From the NCBI RefSeq assembly GCF_001447155.2, contig NZ_CP014754.1, positions 558,001 to 622,000 on the forward strand: a DNA stretch of 64,000 nucleotides. Reading direction: 5' to 3'. Within the stretch, counting starts at the first letter, position 1. The number at the start of each line of letters is the position of its first letter. Source of the stretch: Marinobacter sp. LQ44. GTDB lineage: Bacteria; Pseudomonadota; Gammaproteobacteria; Pseudomonadales; Oleiphilaceae. Both the position numbers and the translations under genes were made by a program. The notes beneath the pieces were generated by a model. That model had not been told where the DNA came from and made no database searches. It worked only from the letters and a program-made list of their open reading frames with translations. Positions 34,988 to 43,687 of this stretch are shown here, one piece after another.

Positions 34988-35123
34988 GGCGCAACTCCTT
35001 GATTGCGAGAACACCCTCACCTTATCGCGGGGGAGCGACCAACAGACAATTAATTAAAAATATACTTTTGAAAGGTTTTCTTTATCGATAAAGGCGCAGG
35101 AAGGTCAGCCTTGAAGGCGGGCG

Positions 35124-35342
35124 TTACAAACGCTCGATCGAGGCAAATTTGCCCTGATTGTCAAACAGAATGCGGAAACTGCCCTGAATGCCGTCTTTAA
35201 GGAAGAAACGAGAAAGGATACGGGCCGGGAAACGGACAGAGCGTCCGTCCCGGGCCGTGGTGCGAACATCGGTGGCAACGCCCTGATAGAGTTTGATCCA
35301 CTCATCAGGACTGATGCTGATATCCACAATAATCTGCTGCAT
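35124..35342 (-). CDS. DUF2835-family protein
   Basis: The 72-residue protein starts at ATG 35342. It matches the DUF2835 pattern: ISPDEWIKLYQGVATDV, DGRSVRFPARILSRFF, GIQGSFRILFDNQGKFASI. The function is unknown; members are small beta-rich proteins in gammaproteobacteria. The htpG gene ends 13 bp upstream on the same strand, so the two are probably co-transcribed. Confidence 0.85.
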   Translation of the reverse strand: MQQIIVDISISPDEWIKLYQGVATDVRTTARDGRSVRFPARILSRFFLKDGIQGSFRILFDNQGKFASIERL

Positions 35343-35355
35343 GGTCAGGGCCGGC

Positions 35356-37248
35356 TCAGTTAGCCAGCTCCAGCAGCAGACGGTTCAGGCGGCTGACATA
35401 GGCGCCGGGGTCTTTCAGTTGCTCGCCACTGGCCAGGGTGGCCTGGTCGAACAGCACGGCAGACAATTCCTTGAAGCGCTCTTCACCCTGCTCGGTTTCC
35501 AGCCGCTGTACCAGCGGATGGTCCACATTGATTTCGAAGATCGGCTTGCTCTCCGGCACCTTCTGGCCGGCGGCTTCCATGATCTTCTTCATCTGGGCAC
35601 CCATATCGAACTGGCCCACCACCAGGCACGCCGGCGAATCGGTCAGGCGGTTGGTTACCCGCACTTCCTGTACCTGGTCTTCCAAGGCGGCCTTGATTCG
35701 CTCCAGCAGATCCTTGTGTTCCTTGGCGGCTTCTTCCTGGTGCTTCTTGTCTTCCTCGGTTTCTACCTCGCCCAGGTCCAGGTCACCACGTGCAACATCC
35801 TGGAACTGCTTGCCCTCGTATTCGTTCAGGTAACCCATCATCCACTCATCGATACGATCAGACAGGATGAGCACCTCGATGCCCTTCTTGCGGAATACTT
35901 CCAGGTGCGGGCTGCTCTTGGCGGCGGCAAAGTTGTCGCCGGTGATGTAGTAGATCTTGCTCTGACCGTCTTTCATCCGGCTGATGTAATCATCCAGGGA
36001 CACATTCTGGGTGGCTTCACCGGTATGGGTGGACGCGAAGCGCAGCAGGCCGGCGATTTTCTCGCGGTTGCTGAAGTCTTCTGCCGGGCCTTCTTTCAGA
36101 ACGGTACCAAATTCGTCCCAGAAGCCCTGGTATTCGTCGCCGCCTTTCTTGGCCAGCTTGGACAGCATATCCAGTACCCGCTTGGTCAGCGCTGTACGGA
36201 TGCTTTCTACAGTACTGTCATTCTGCAGAATCTCCCGTGACACGTTCAGGGACAGATCGTTGGAATCGATCACACCCTTGGTGAAGCGCAGGTACAGCGG
36301 CAGGAACTGCTCGGCGTCGTCCATGATGAACACACGCTGCACGTACAGCTTCAGACCACGGGGCGCTTCCCGGTTGTACAGATCGAACGGCGCACGCTTG
36401 GGGATATACAGCAGGCTGGTGTAGTCCAGCTTGCCTTCCACCTTGTTGTGGGACCAGGTCAGCGGGTCTTCGAAGTCGTGGGCGATGTGTTTGTAGAACT
36501 CCTTGTACTCTTCGTCTGTGATCTCGGTACGGGGCAAGGTCCACAGGGCGGTGGCATCGTTAACCGTCTCTTCTTCGCCCTTCTTGTCCTCTTCCTCGGA
36601 TTCAGACTTCATTACTACCGGGAAGGAGATGTGATCGGAGTACTTCTTGACCAGGCTGCGCAGCTTCCAGCCATCGGCGAATTCCTTGGCGTCGGATTTC
36701 AGGTGCAGAACAATCTCGGTTCCACGCTGCTCGCGGGTCACCGGCTCGATGGTGAACTCGCCATCGCCCTTGGATTCCCAGTGCACGCCGTTGTCGGCAG
36801 GCTCGCCCGCCTTGCGGGTGAACACTTCCACTTTGTCCGCCACGATGAACGCGGAGTAGAAACCAACACCGAACTGACCGATCAGCTTGCTGTCTTTTTT
36901 CTCGTCGCCAGACAGCTGCTTGAGGAACTCGGCGGTGCCGGACTTGGCGATGGTGCCCAGGTTGGCAATCACATCGTCGCGGTTCATGCCGATGCCGTTG
37001 TCGGCGATGGTGATGGTGCCGGCGTCTTTGTCGTAGTCCAGGCGGATTTTGAGTTCGGAGTCGCCTTCGTAGAGTTTGTCGTCTTTCAGGGCGGCGAAGC
37101 GGAGCTTGTCTTCGGCGTCTGAGGCGTTGGATATGAGCTCACGAAGGAAGATTTCCTTGTTCGAGTACAGAGAGTGGATCATCAGGTGAAGCAGTTGCTT
37201 TACTTCGGTCTGGAATCCCAGGGTCTCTTTGTTTGTTTCTACCGTCAT
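35356..37248 (-). CDS. htpG: Molecular chaperone HtpG (Hsp90)
   Basis: The ATG at 37248 (METVETNKE-like start: [16 protein letters not shown]) gives 630 residues, close to the E. coli protein; the frame is open upstream into the hairpin repeat but homology starts here. The ATP site is intact: [34 protein letters not shown]. The middle domain ([29 protein letters not shown]) and the C-terminal dimerisation domain follow. It is a dimeric ATP-dependent cytosolic chaperone. The 5' flank up to 37632 contains two long hairpin repeats, so its promoter must lie in the short 37249-37293 gap or in or beyond these hairpins. Confidence 0.96.
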   Translation of the reverse strand: MTVETNKETLGFQTEVKQLLHLMIHSLYSNKEIFLRELISNASDAEDKLRFAALKDDKLYEGDSELKIRLDYDKDAGTITIADNGIGMNRDDVIANLGTIAKSGTAEFLKQLSGDEKKDSKLIGQFGVGFYSAFIVADKVEVFTRKAGEPADNGVHWESKGDGEFTIEPVTREQRGTEIVLHLKSDAKEFADGWKLRSLVKKYSDHISFPVVMKSESEEEDKKGEEETVNDATALWTLPRTEITDEEYKEFYKHIAHDFEDPLTWSHNKVEGKLDYTSLLYIPKRAPFDLYNREAPRGLKLYVQRVFIMDDAEQFLPLYLRFTKGVIDSNDLSLNVSREILQNDSTVESIRTALTKRVLDMLSKLAKKGGDEYQGFWDEFGTVLKEGPAEDFSNREKIAGLLRFASTHTGEATQNVSLDDYISRMKDGQSKIYYITGDNFAAAKSSPHLEVFRKKGIEVLILSDRIDEWMMGYLNEYEGKQFQDVARGDLDLGEVETEEDKKHQEEAAKEHKDLLERIKAALEDQVQEVRVTNRLTDSPACLVVGQFDMGAQMKKIMEAAGQKVPESKPIFEINVDHPLVQRLETEQGEERFKELSAVLFDQATLASGEQLKDPGAYVSRLNRLLLELAN

Positions 37249-37293
37249 GGCTGTGTTTTTCTCCTGCTCGGGTTTTAACTTTTGTGGAGCGGC

Positions 37294-37396
37294 CTGGGCC
37301 GGTAGGTTCTTCCAAAACACGCTGTGAATACGTCCATGTACGCTCTGCTCCGCCATCCATGGCTCCGCAAGGTTTTGGAAGAACCTACCGGCCCAG
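37294..37396 (+). repeat. Long hairpin repeat, copy 1
   Basis: Arms of 25 bp (37294-37318 and 37372-37396) are perfectly complementary. The central 53 nt contain two small hairpins (TAC-GTCCAT-GTA and GCC-ATCCAT-GGC), related to but diverged from the core of the copies at 51366, 63526 and 63776. It lies 45 bp upstream of the htpG start codon. It encodes nothing convincing. Confidence 0.85.
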
Positions 37397-37443
37397 CCCA
37401 CCCGACTTTTGAGTTAGGCCAGTGAAAGCACAATGTCTGGGCG

Positions 37444-37632
37444 AGCGGGTGGGGATGGCTTTCCGGAACCGTGCGGAGCCATGGGTGAAGAGCGAAAGCT
37501 CTTCACGGGCTGGCCATGGACGGCCAGCCCAGGACCCGCAGTGCGCCGCAGGAGCAATAAGCCCTGCGGGGCGGAGCCCGAGCCGCACAGGGACGTCTCG
37601 AGGCGTGTTTCGGAAAGCCATCCCCACCCGCT
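37444..37632 (+). repeat. Long multi-branched hairpin repeat, copy 2
   Basis: Outer arms of 26 bp (37444-37469 and 37607-37632, one G-T pair) enclose three further hairpins: a 9-bp stem with a GAAA tetraloop (37485-37506), a 9-bp stem with loop ATGGAC (37507-37530) and a third around 37544-37571. The loop ATGGAC is close to the complement of the ATCCAT loops of the other copies. It lies 47 bp after copy 1 and 78 bp from the end of the thioesterase gene. Confidence 0.75.
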
Positions 37633-37710
37633 TGCCTGCACCAATGCTGAAATTTCTTGAACCAGAGATGGGGGGTCAGCCGGGGCATTTCAACCCCAGT
37701 CAAAACCAAA

Positions 37711-38145
37711 TCAGTCTTCGAGCAGGAAGTGGGCCCGGGCCGTGGCGATGGGTTGGGAACGGGACTTTTGCCAGGCCGAGATCATCACATTGGCAACCCG
37801 GTTGCCCTGGCGGGTCAGGCGGCATTCTGCGTAGGTTTCGCGGTTAAGACCCGCACGCAGGTAATCCAGGGAAAAGTCGACAATTCTCGGCATCCGCAGT
37901 GTGTCCTGGGACATGATCAGGTAGATCGCTGCCGACATTTCCATGAAGCCACCAATCACACCGCCGTGAATCGCCGGCAAAATCGGATTGCCCAGGTTCT
38001 CTTCTTTCTTTGGCAACCGGAAAATCAGGTCGTCTCCAAAGCGGTCGCATTGCAAACCAATCCAGGTGGCGTAGGGAATGCTCTCCAGCATGCGGGAGAA
38101 GTCGCCGGTTTGTTGGGTGTATTTGAGGATTTCCGGGTCGGTCAT
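37711..38145 (-). CDS. PaaI-type thioesterase (hotdog fold), gene 2 of a pair
   Basis: The 144-residue protein starts at ATG 38145, overlapping the stop of the upstream gene by four bases. The hotdog features are NPILPAIHGGVIGGFMEMSAAIYL and RIVDFSLDYLRAGL; the HGG segment is the family's catalytic region. It probably hydrolyses acyl-CoA thioesters. It differs clearly from its neighbour, so the pair is not a recent duplication and may form a heteromer. Confidence 0.87.
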   Translation of the reverse strand: MTDPEILKYTQQTGDFSRMLESIPYATWIGLQCDRFGDDLIFRLPKKEENLGNPILPAIHGGVIGGFMEMSAAIYLIMSQDTLRMPRIVDFSLDYLRAGLNRETYAECRLTRQGNRVANVMISAWQKSRSQPIATARAHFLLED

Positions 38146-38612
38146 TCCTCGCCTCCGGTGATCAGGTCTCGGTAGGATTTCGGGGTGGCTTCTTTGCCGA
38201 TTCTCATGAACGTGCCAACACAGTTGGCAATGGTTTCACCGCCGTACTGATAGGCCTCGCAGCGGGTAAAGATGATATTCTTGGTGATCTTGTAGGTCTC
38301 GGCCCGGGCGTAGACAGGTTTGTGGGGTTCGGCCGGGCGCATGTAGTCCACCCGCAAATCCAGGGTCGGGCAAAGTTCGAAGTCTTCCAGGGCGCAGATC
38401 ATGACCGACCCGGAGGCGGTGTCCATAAGGGTGGTAATGGCACCACCATGAATCACGCCGGTGTCCGGGTTACCAATGATCTTGTCGCTGTACGGCAGTT
38501 CCATGACCAGGTAACCCTCGCCCGCTTCCTTTGCACTCAGGCCCAGTTCACAGGCCTGGTTGAGGGTGTTCACAAACCGGTTAACCCGGTTAATTCGGGT
38601 TTCATCGTTCAT
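38142..38612 (-). CDS. PaaI-type thioesterase (hotdog fold), gene 1 of a pair
   Basis: The 156-residue protein starts at ATG 38612. It has the hotdog motif NPDTGVIHGGAITTLMDTASGSVM, typical of PaaI thioesterases, and LDLRVDYMRPAEPHKP. It probably hydrolyses aromatic or medium-chain acyl-CoA. It is translationally coupled to the second thioesterase and lies 18 bp downstream of a DUF599 membrane-protein gene, suggesting a three-gene operon. Confidence 0.88.
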   Translation of the reverse strand: MNDETRINRVNRFVNTLNQACELGLSAKEAGEGYLVMELPYSDKIIGNPDTGVIHGGAITTLMDTASGSVMICALEDFELCPTLDLRVDYMRPAEPHKPVYARAETYKITKNIIFTRCEAYQYGGETIANCVGTFMRIGKEATPKSYRDLITGGEE

Positions 38613-38630
38613 TCAGGGATGTCCTGCAAT

Positions 38631-39371
38631 TCAGCTTTTCGGAGTGGTTTCTGCAGCCTGCTTACCAGGCACGGGTTCTTCGAACACTTTCCCGGCACGC
38701 AGGGCAGCCAACGCATCAGACTGGAATTCCCGACGGTAGAGTACGACAACCACCAGGGTAGAAGCCGCGATAAACACCATGGGATGGATAAACCAGGCCA
38801 CCACGGCCAGGGCGTAATAATAGGACCGCAACCCAAGGTTAAACGCGTCCCCTGCCAGGTTGCAGATGTTGCCGGCACTGCGGGCAAAGGCCTCCCGGGC
38901 GGCGGGGCTGGTTTTGGTGTCGTCCGGTAGGGGCGCGCTGCCTATCATCACCGCCACAAAGTTGTACATGCGCATGGACCAGGTGAACTTGAAGAAGGCA
39001 TAAACGAACACCACCAGCAATACCACCAGTCGAAGCTCCCAGATTTCCCGGGTGGGCACAGGGCTGAAAGGCATGGTGGCGAACACTTCCATAGCTTCTC
39101 GGGTGTACCCAAGGGCGGTGATGATACCAGCCAGTATCAGCAGGCAGCTGGATGCGAAGAAGGCACCATTGCGCTCAAGATTACCGACCACGGAAGCGTC
39201 CGATATCCGGTTCTCCCGCTTGAGCATTACCCGCATCCAGTCTTCGCGGTACATATCCAGCGTGTTTGAGAGGCAGGCGCGAGTACTTGCCCGATTTCGG
39301 GAATACCAGGTGTAGCCTACCCAGCACACCAGAAACCAGAACAAAGCAATGAGTTCCAGGTAATAGCCCAT
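38631..39371 (-). CDS. DUF599-family membrane protein
   Basis: ATG 39371 (MGYYLELIALF) is preferred over an upstream start at 39470, giving 246 residues. It has four main hydrophobic segments (about 4-22, 75-95, 118-140 and 190-220), with family motifs YREDWMRVMLKRENRISDASV, LERNGAFFASS and FKFTWSMRMYNFVAVMIG. The function is unknown. It is first in an apparent operon with two thioesterase genes and divergent from the M48 peptidase gene. Confidence 0.82.
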   Translation of the reverse strand: MGYYLELIALFWFLVCWVGYTWYSRNRASTRACLSNTLDMYREDWMRVMLKRENRISDASVVGNLERNGAFFASSCLLILAGIITALGYTREAMEVFATMPFSPVPTREIWELRLVVLLVVFVYAFFKFTWSMRMYNFVAVMIGSAPLPDDTKTSPAAREAFARSAGNICNLAGDAFNLGLRSYYYALAVVAWFIHPMVFIAASTLVVVVLYRREFQSDALAALRAGKVFEEPVPGKQAAETTPKS

Positions 39372-39558
39372 GCGTGGTTGTCGATCCGTTGTAACGTATA
39401 TGGCAGAGAGGTTGCGTGACAATGATACGCGAAGGTGCATGAACCGGCCACAACCCGGGTGGTCTGACACTAAAACACCGGTCGTACTGTGCTATATAAT
39501 GAAACACCCAAATCAACAATTGCGCGTCCACGGAACCGGTCGCCCAAAGGAGTCGGAT

Positions 39559-40836
39559 GTGAACCCCGGACAAATTCTGAGACTGACGTTACTCTCGGTG
39601 ATGTTTCTTGCCATCGCGGGCTGTGCCGTAAACCCGGTCACCGGCAAAAAGCAGCTGTCTTTGATCCCTGAAAGCCAGGAATTGGCGCTCGGGGCCGAGC
39701 ACTACACCCCAACCCAGCAAACCCAGGGTGGGCAGTTTTATCTGGACCCGGAATTGACAGTCTATGTTCGCGAAGTCGGCATGAAGCTGGCTCGGGTTAG
39801 TGATCGCCCCGATTTGCCGTACGAGTTTGTGGTACTCAATAGCAGCGTACCCAATGCCTGGGCCTTGCCGGGGGGCAAGATCGCCATCAACCGGGGCCTG
39901 CTGGTCAAGTTTGAGGATGAGGCCCAGTTAGCCGCTGTGATGGGGCATGAGATTGTCCACGCTGCGGCGCGGCACAGCGTGCAACGCATGCAACAGGGCA
40001 TGCTGATCAGCGCTGGCGTCGCCGGCCTTGGTTTTGCGCTGTCTGATAACGAGTGGGCCGGGCTGATTATGGGCGGCGCGGCCGTGGGCGCCCAGCTGGC
40101 TCTCGCACAGTACAGCCAGGGTGATGAGCTGGAATCCGACCACTACGGCATTCGTTACATGAAAGCCGCCGGTTACGACCCTCAGGCAGCGGTTGAGCTG
40201 CAAGAGCTGTTTCTGGAATTATCCCAGGGCAGGCAGACAAGTTGGCTGGACGGCATGTTCGCCACCCACCCGCCTTCAGCCAGGCGGGTTCGGGAGAACC
40301 AGGCCCTGGCCTCAGAGCTGGGAACCGGTGGCTTCCGGGGCCGCGACATTTACCAACGGCGCATTGCCCTGCTGAAAGAACTCCAACCCGCCTATGACGC
40401 CCACGATAAAGCCATGGAACTGGCATCCAAAGGTGATATGAAAGCCGCCCTTGATTCCATCAACAAGGCGATCGAGCTGGAACCGCGCGAGGCCATGTTC
40501 TTCGCCCTCAGGGGGCGGATCTACAAAGAACAGAAGCAAACAGAGAAAGCCCAGGCGGATTTCGACAAGGCGGTGTCGCTATACCCGGAGATGTTCCAGT
40601 ACCAGCTCTACAACGGCCTGAACTCACTGGCCATGAATAATCTGGACAAAGCCCGTGGGCACCTTGAGCGGGCCAATCAGGTGGTGCCTACCTCCATTGC
40701 CTATCTGCGGCTTGGCGATATTGCCAGCCGTCAGAACCGTCGGAATGACGCCATTGGCCATTACTCGAAAGCCGCCGAAGCCGGCGGCGATGTGGGCGAG
40801 GAAGCCAAAAGAAAACTAGCCGATCTGTCCCAATAG
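39559..40836 (+). CDS. M48-family metalloprotease lipoprotein with TPR repeats
   Basis: The GTG at 39559 is chosen because AAAGGAG lies eight bases upstream and the product then begins with a lipoprotein signal peptide (LLSVMFLAIAGCAVNP, lipidated Cys). The 425-residue protein has the zinc motif HEIVHAAARH with the third ligand in DELESDHYG, and a C-terminal TPR region from about 290 (AHDKAMELASKGDMKAALDSINKAIEL onward). It resembles BepA/YfgC- and LoiP-type periplasmic proteases that survey outer-membrane protein assembly. A terminator follows. Confidence 0.9.
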   Translation: MNPGQILRLTLLSVMFLAIAGCAVNPVTGKKQLSLIPESQELALGAEHYTPTQQTQGGQFYLDPELTVYVREVGMKLARVSDRPDLPYEFVVLNSSVPNAWALPGGKIAINRGLLVKFEDEAQLAAVMGHEIVHAAARHSVQRMQQGMLISAGVAGLGFALSDNEWAGLIMGGAAVGAQLALAQYSQGDELESDHYGIRYMKAAGYDPQAAVELQELFLELSQGRQTSWLDGMFATHPPSARRVRENQALASELGTGGFRGRDIYQRRIALLKELQPAYDAHDKAMELASKGDMKAALDSINKAIELEPREAMFFALRGRIYKEQKQTEKAQADFDKAVSLYPEMFQYQLYNGLNSLAMNNLDKARGHLERANQVVPTSIAYLRLGDIASRQNRRNDAIGHYSKAAEAGGDVGEEAKRKLADLSQ

Positions 40837-40855
40837 CAAACACGTGGCGGGGATA

Positions 40856-40887
40856 AAAACCGGGGGCTTAACGCTCCCGGTTTTTTT
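40856..40887 (+). terminator. Rho-independent terminator of the M48 gene
   Basis: The stem AAAACCGGG / CCCGGTTTT with a 10-nt loop is followed by a run of T. It sits 20 bp beyond the stop codon. Confidence 0.88.
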
Positions 40888-40988
40888 ATGGCTAAAGCAT
40901 TTGCCACGCTGACGCAAAAAAGCCGTCACAGATTGCATTGACATTTAGAGCAATAACTCTAAAAATCAGTCAAACAAACAACAATCGG

Positions 40989-41543
40989 ATGGCGATCATG
41001 CTCGTAAAGCGACTTCAACCGATGATTTCCCACGCAAGGCGGTCCTATGTGGAACTGATGTTCCAGGTAATGGGCCGGGCCCTGCAGGCAATCAGCGAAG
41101 TAGACGAACAAACCCGGAACGAAACTCGCGCCCTGCCCGAAGGATTTCTGTTCGAGATGCAGGTGATGCCCAATGGCCCCAAGCTGATCGTTGAGCACAC
41201 CGGAGATGGCAAACTGCATTTCCACGGCGACAGCGCTCCCCGGCCGGTGGACCTTTCCATTCAGTTCAAGCATATGGCCCATGCGTTCCTGGTACTGTCC
41301 TTCCAGGAAAAGACCTCGGTGGCCTTTGCCAACGACCGCATGCTGGTAGATGGTGATGTCAGTTACGCCGTGCGTATGACCCGTGTGCTCAACCGCCTGG
41401 AGTCATTCATCCTACCCAAGCTGGTCGCACAGCGAGCGGTCAAGGAATACCCAGCCAACCTGCATCTGCCTGAAAAACTGATCAGCGGTGCCCGCATCTA
41501 CCTGAAAGTCGCCACCAACTTTGTCGAGACAGTGAGAGCATAA
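40989..41543 (+). CDS. SCP2-like lipid-binding protein
   Basis: ATG 40989 (MAIMLVKRL) gives 184 residues; an ATG three codons later is equally possible, and an upstream start at 40938 is unlikely. The central part (LIVEHTGDGKLHFHGDSAPRPVDLSIQFKHMAHAFLVLSFQEKTSVAFANDRMLVDGD) has the layout of the sterol-carrier-protein-2-like domain of bacterial lipid-handling proteins. Its stop overlaps the ATG of the alcohol dehydrogenase (TAATG), so the two are coupled; lipid or long-chain alcohol handling is a reasonable joint role. Confidence 0.72.
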   Translation: MAIMLVKRLQPMISHARRSYVELMFQVMGRALQAISEVDEQTRNETRALPEGFLFEMQVMPNGPKLIVEHTGDGKLHFHGDSAPRPVDLSIQFKHMAHAFLVLSFQEKTSVAFANDRMLVDGDVSYAVRMTRVLNRLESFILPKLVAQRAVKEYPANLHLPEKLISGARIYLKVATNFVETVRA

Positions 41544-42730
41544 TGACCAACAAATACTACGAGTTCTTCTGCCCGGTAAAAGTGATTGCCGGCAAAGCTG
41601 CCCTGGAACACATTCCGTTTGAATTGACCGGCCTGGCCGCCAAGCGCCCGATGATTGTTACCGATAAGGGTGTTCGGGCGGCAGGCCTGCTTGACCCTGT
41701 GATTGCCGCTTGCGAAGAAAGCGGACTGGAAGTCGTCTCTATTTATGACGACGTACCCCCGGATTCCTCCACAACGGTGGTTCGCGATATCGCCACGGTT
41801 TACCGCAAGGAAAAGTGCGATTCCATTATTGCCGTGGGCGGCGGTTCCGCCATTGATACCGGCAAAGCCGTCAACATTCTGGTTTCCGAAGGTGGCGATG
41901 ACATCGCCAAGTACAGTGGCGCAGGTATTCTGAAGCATCCCCTGAAGCCCTTCTTCGTGGTACCAACCACAGCCGGAACGGGCTCTGAAGTCACATCCGT
42001 TGCCGTGATTACCGATGAGAAAAAAGGCGCGAAGCTGCCGTTCACCTCATCGTTCCTGTTGCCGAATGCGGCGATCATCGACCCACGGATGACGCTGACC
42101 CTGCCTCCCCATATCACCGCCGCAACCGCCATGGATGCCATGACTCACGCGGTGGAAGCGTTTACCTGCATGGCCAAGAATCCGCTGAGCGATGCCTACG
42201 CCACGGCTGCCATCAAAAAGGTGAGCCAGTCACTTCTGGCGGTGATGGACAACCCCAAAGACGAGAACGGGCGGCTTGAACTGGCCCAGGCCTCTACCAT
42301 GGCCGGCATTGCCTTCTCCAACTCCATGGTTGGGCTGGTACACTCCCTGGGCCACGCAACCGGCGCGATCTGCCACCTGCCCCATGGCCTGTGCATGAGC
42401 CTGTACCTGCCGTATGTGCTCGAATTCAATATTGAAAGCATCCGTGAACCCCTGGGCGAACTGCTGCTCTACCTGGAAGGACCGGAAGTATACTCGGCAA
42501 CCCCTGCAGCCCGCCGTGCCGAGGCCAGCATTTCTGCCATCCGCAAGCTCAGGGACGCACTGCATAAACGCTGTGAGCTGCCCCGTACCCTGAAGGAAAC
42601 CGGCAAGGTGCTGGAGAGTCAGCTGGAGGCCATCGCCGAAATGGCGCTGGATGACGGCTCCATCATGTTCAACCCGCGGGAAGTCACCAAGGAAGACGCC
42701 CTTGCCGTGCTGCGGCGCGCCTGGGCCTGA
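41543..42730 (+). CDS. Iron-containing alcohol dehydrogenase
   Basis: The 395-residue protein starts at ATG 41543 within the upstream stop codon. It has the NAD(P)-binding GGGSAIDTGKAVN, the signature TTAGTGSEVTSVAVIT, and metal ligands in TAATAMDAMTHAVEAF and VHSLGHATGAICHLPHG. The enzyme oxidises an alcohol, possibly long-chain given its coupling to an SCP2-like gene. A strong hairpin follows at 42746. Confidence 0.93.
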   Translation: MTNKYYEFFCPVKVIAGKAALEHIPFELTGLAAKRPMIVTDKGVRAAGLLDPVIAACEESGLEVVSIYDDVPPDSSTTVVRDIATVYRKEKCDSIIAVGGGSAIDTGKAVNILVSEGGDDIAKYSGAGILKHPLKPFFVVPTTAGTGSEVTSVAVITDEKKGAKLPFTSSFLLPNAAIIDPRMTLTLPPHITAATAMDAMTHAVEAFTCMAKNPLSDAYATAAIKKVSQSLLAVMDNPKDENGRLELAQASTMAGIAFSNSMVGLVHSLGHATGAICHLPHGLCMSLYLPYVLEFNIESIREPLGELLLYLEGPEVYSATPAARRAEASISAIRKLRDALHKRCELPRTLKETGKVLESQLEAIAEMALDDGSIMFNPREVTKEDALAVLRRAWA

Positions 42731-42745
42731 TCGCAGAGTTAGCTG

Positions 42746-42773
42746 GGCTAACCCATCGTTCGATGGGTTAGCC
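42746..42773 (+). terminator. Strong hairpin after the alcohol dehydrogenase gene
   Basis: A perfect 13-bp stem with a TT loop (GGCTAACCCATCG and its complement) begins 15 bp after the stop codon. It is not followed by a T run, so it may stabilise the 3' end rather than terminate. Confidence 0.5.
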
Positions 42774-42903
42774 TAAAGCCAGATTCACAATAATTGATTT
42801 ATAGTAGGAAGTCGTTACTATTTAGCAAGGTTCTGGCAGGGAGTTGGCCGGGTAAGTTTGATCGATATACCGCAGTGGCCTGCAACAACCTGAGTTTCTT
42901 TGA

Positions 42904-43683
42904 ATGAAAGATCTATTGTCCAGAGCATCGCTTTTTTCACGCCGTAGCCTTGCCATCCTGACGGCGAGCCTGTGCCTGTCCATGGCGGCACACAGTGGCG
43001 AAGACCAATCCGGGACCTTCCGTTTCAACATATCCCCCAACGGCTATCCCCCATACCTGATTGTGGATGGTGAGAAGCCCTCCGGCATCATGTGGGACGT
43101 GGTCGCGCTGATCGTGCCGCGCCTCGGTTACGATCTGGAGTTCATGAAAATTCCAAGAAAGCGGGTCGACCAGATGCTGGCCGACGGTTTCCTGGACGGC
43201 ACCCCCCGTGCCATCGAATGGACGGAAAAGCCCGAGCAGTATCTGTTCACCAACCCGGTTGTCCATGTAGAAGAAGTGTTCTTCTTCGCAAACGGTGCCG
43301 AATTTGAGTACAACCACCCGAGCGACCTGTTCGGAAAAACCGTGGTTACTCACCTGGGCTACATGTACCCTGCTCTTGATTCCTACTTCGAAAGTGAACA
43401 GATTCGGCGTTTTGACGTCTCCCGTGACCGGGATATGTTCCGGTTTCTGCTGCACGGCGAGCGCTTTGATACCGCCCTGGCTGATCGACTTGTCGGCCAG
43501 TGGATTCTGAAAACCGAGGGCATGGCAGAACATTTCAGCAGCTCCGAGACTGCCATCAGCCAGTATGGTTTCCGGATCATGGTTCGCCCGGAGTGGACGG
43601 AGTTCGTGCAGGCCTTCAACGAGGAGCTGCAGAGGGTTCGCGAGAACGGCGAGCTACAGGCCATTCTCGCGAACTATCGCTGA
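42904..43683 (+). CDS. Periplasmic substrate-binding protein (SBP_bac_3-like)
   Basis: The 259-residue protein starts at ATG 42904 with a signal peptide (SLAILTASLCLSMAAHSG). The family-3 solute-binding fold is seen in FNISPNGYPPYLIVDGEKPSGIMWDVVALI and in the middle part FTNPVVHVEEVFFFANG. No transporter permease or ATPase gene for it is adjacent, so it may serve as an orphan receptor or feed a remote transporter. It is convergent with the FtsX-like permease gene, four bases apart. Confidence 0.85.
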   Translation: MKDLLSRASLFSRRSLAILTASLCLSMAAHSGEDQSGTFRFNISPNGYPPYLIVDGEKPSGIMWDVVALIVPRLGYDLEFMKIPRKRVDQMLADGFLDGTPRAIEWTEKPEQYLFTNPVVHVEEVFFFANGAEFEYNHPSDLFGKTVVTHLGYMYPALDSYFESEQIRRFDVSRDRDMFRFLLHGERFDTALADRLVGQWILKTEGMAEHFSSSETAISQYGFRIMVRPEWTEFVQAFNEELQRVRENGELQAILANYR

Positions 43684-43687
43684 CAGT

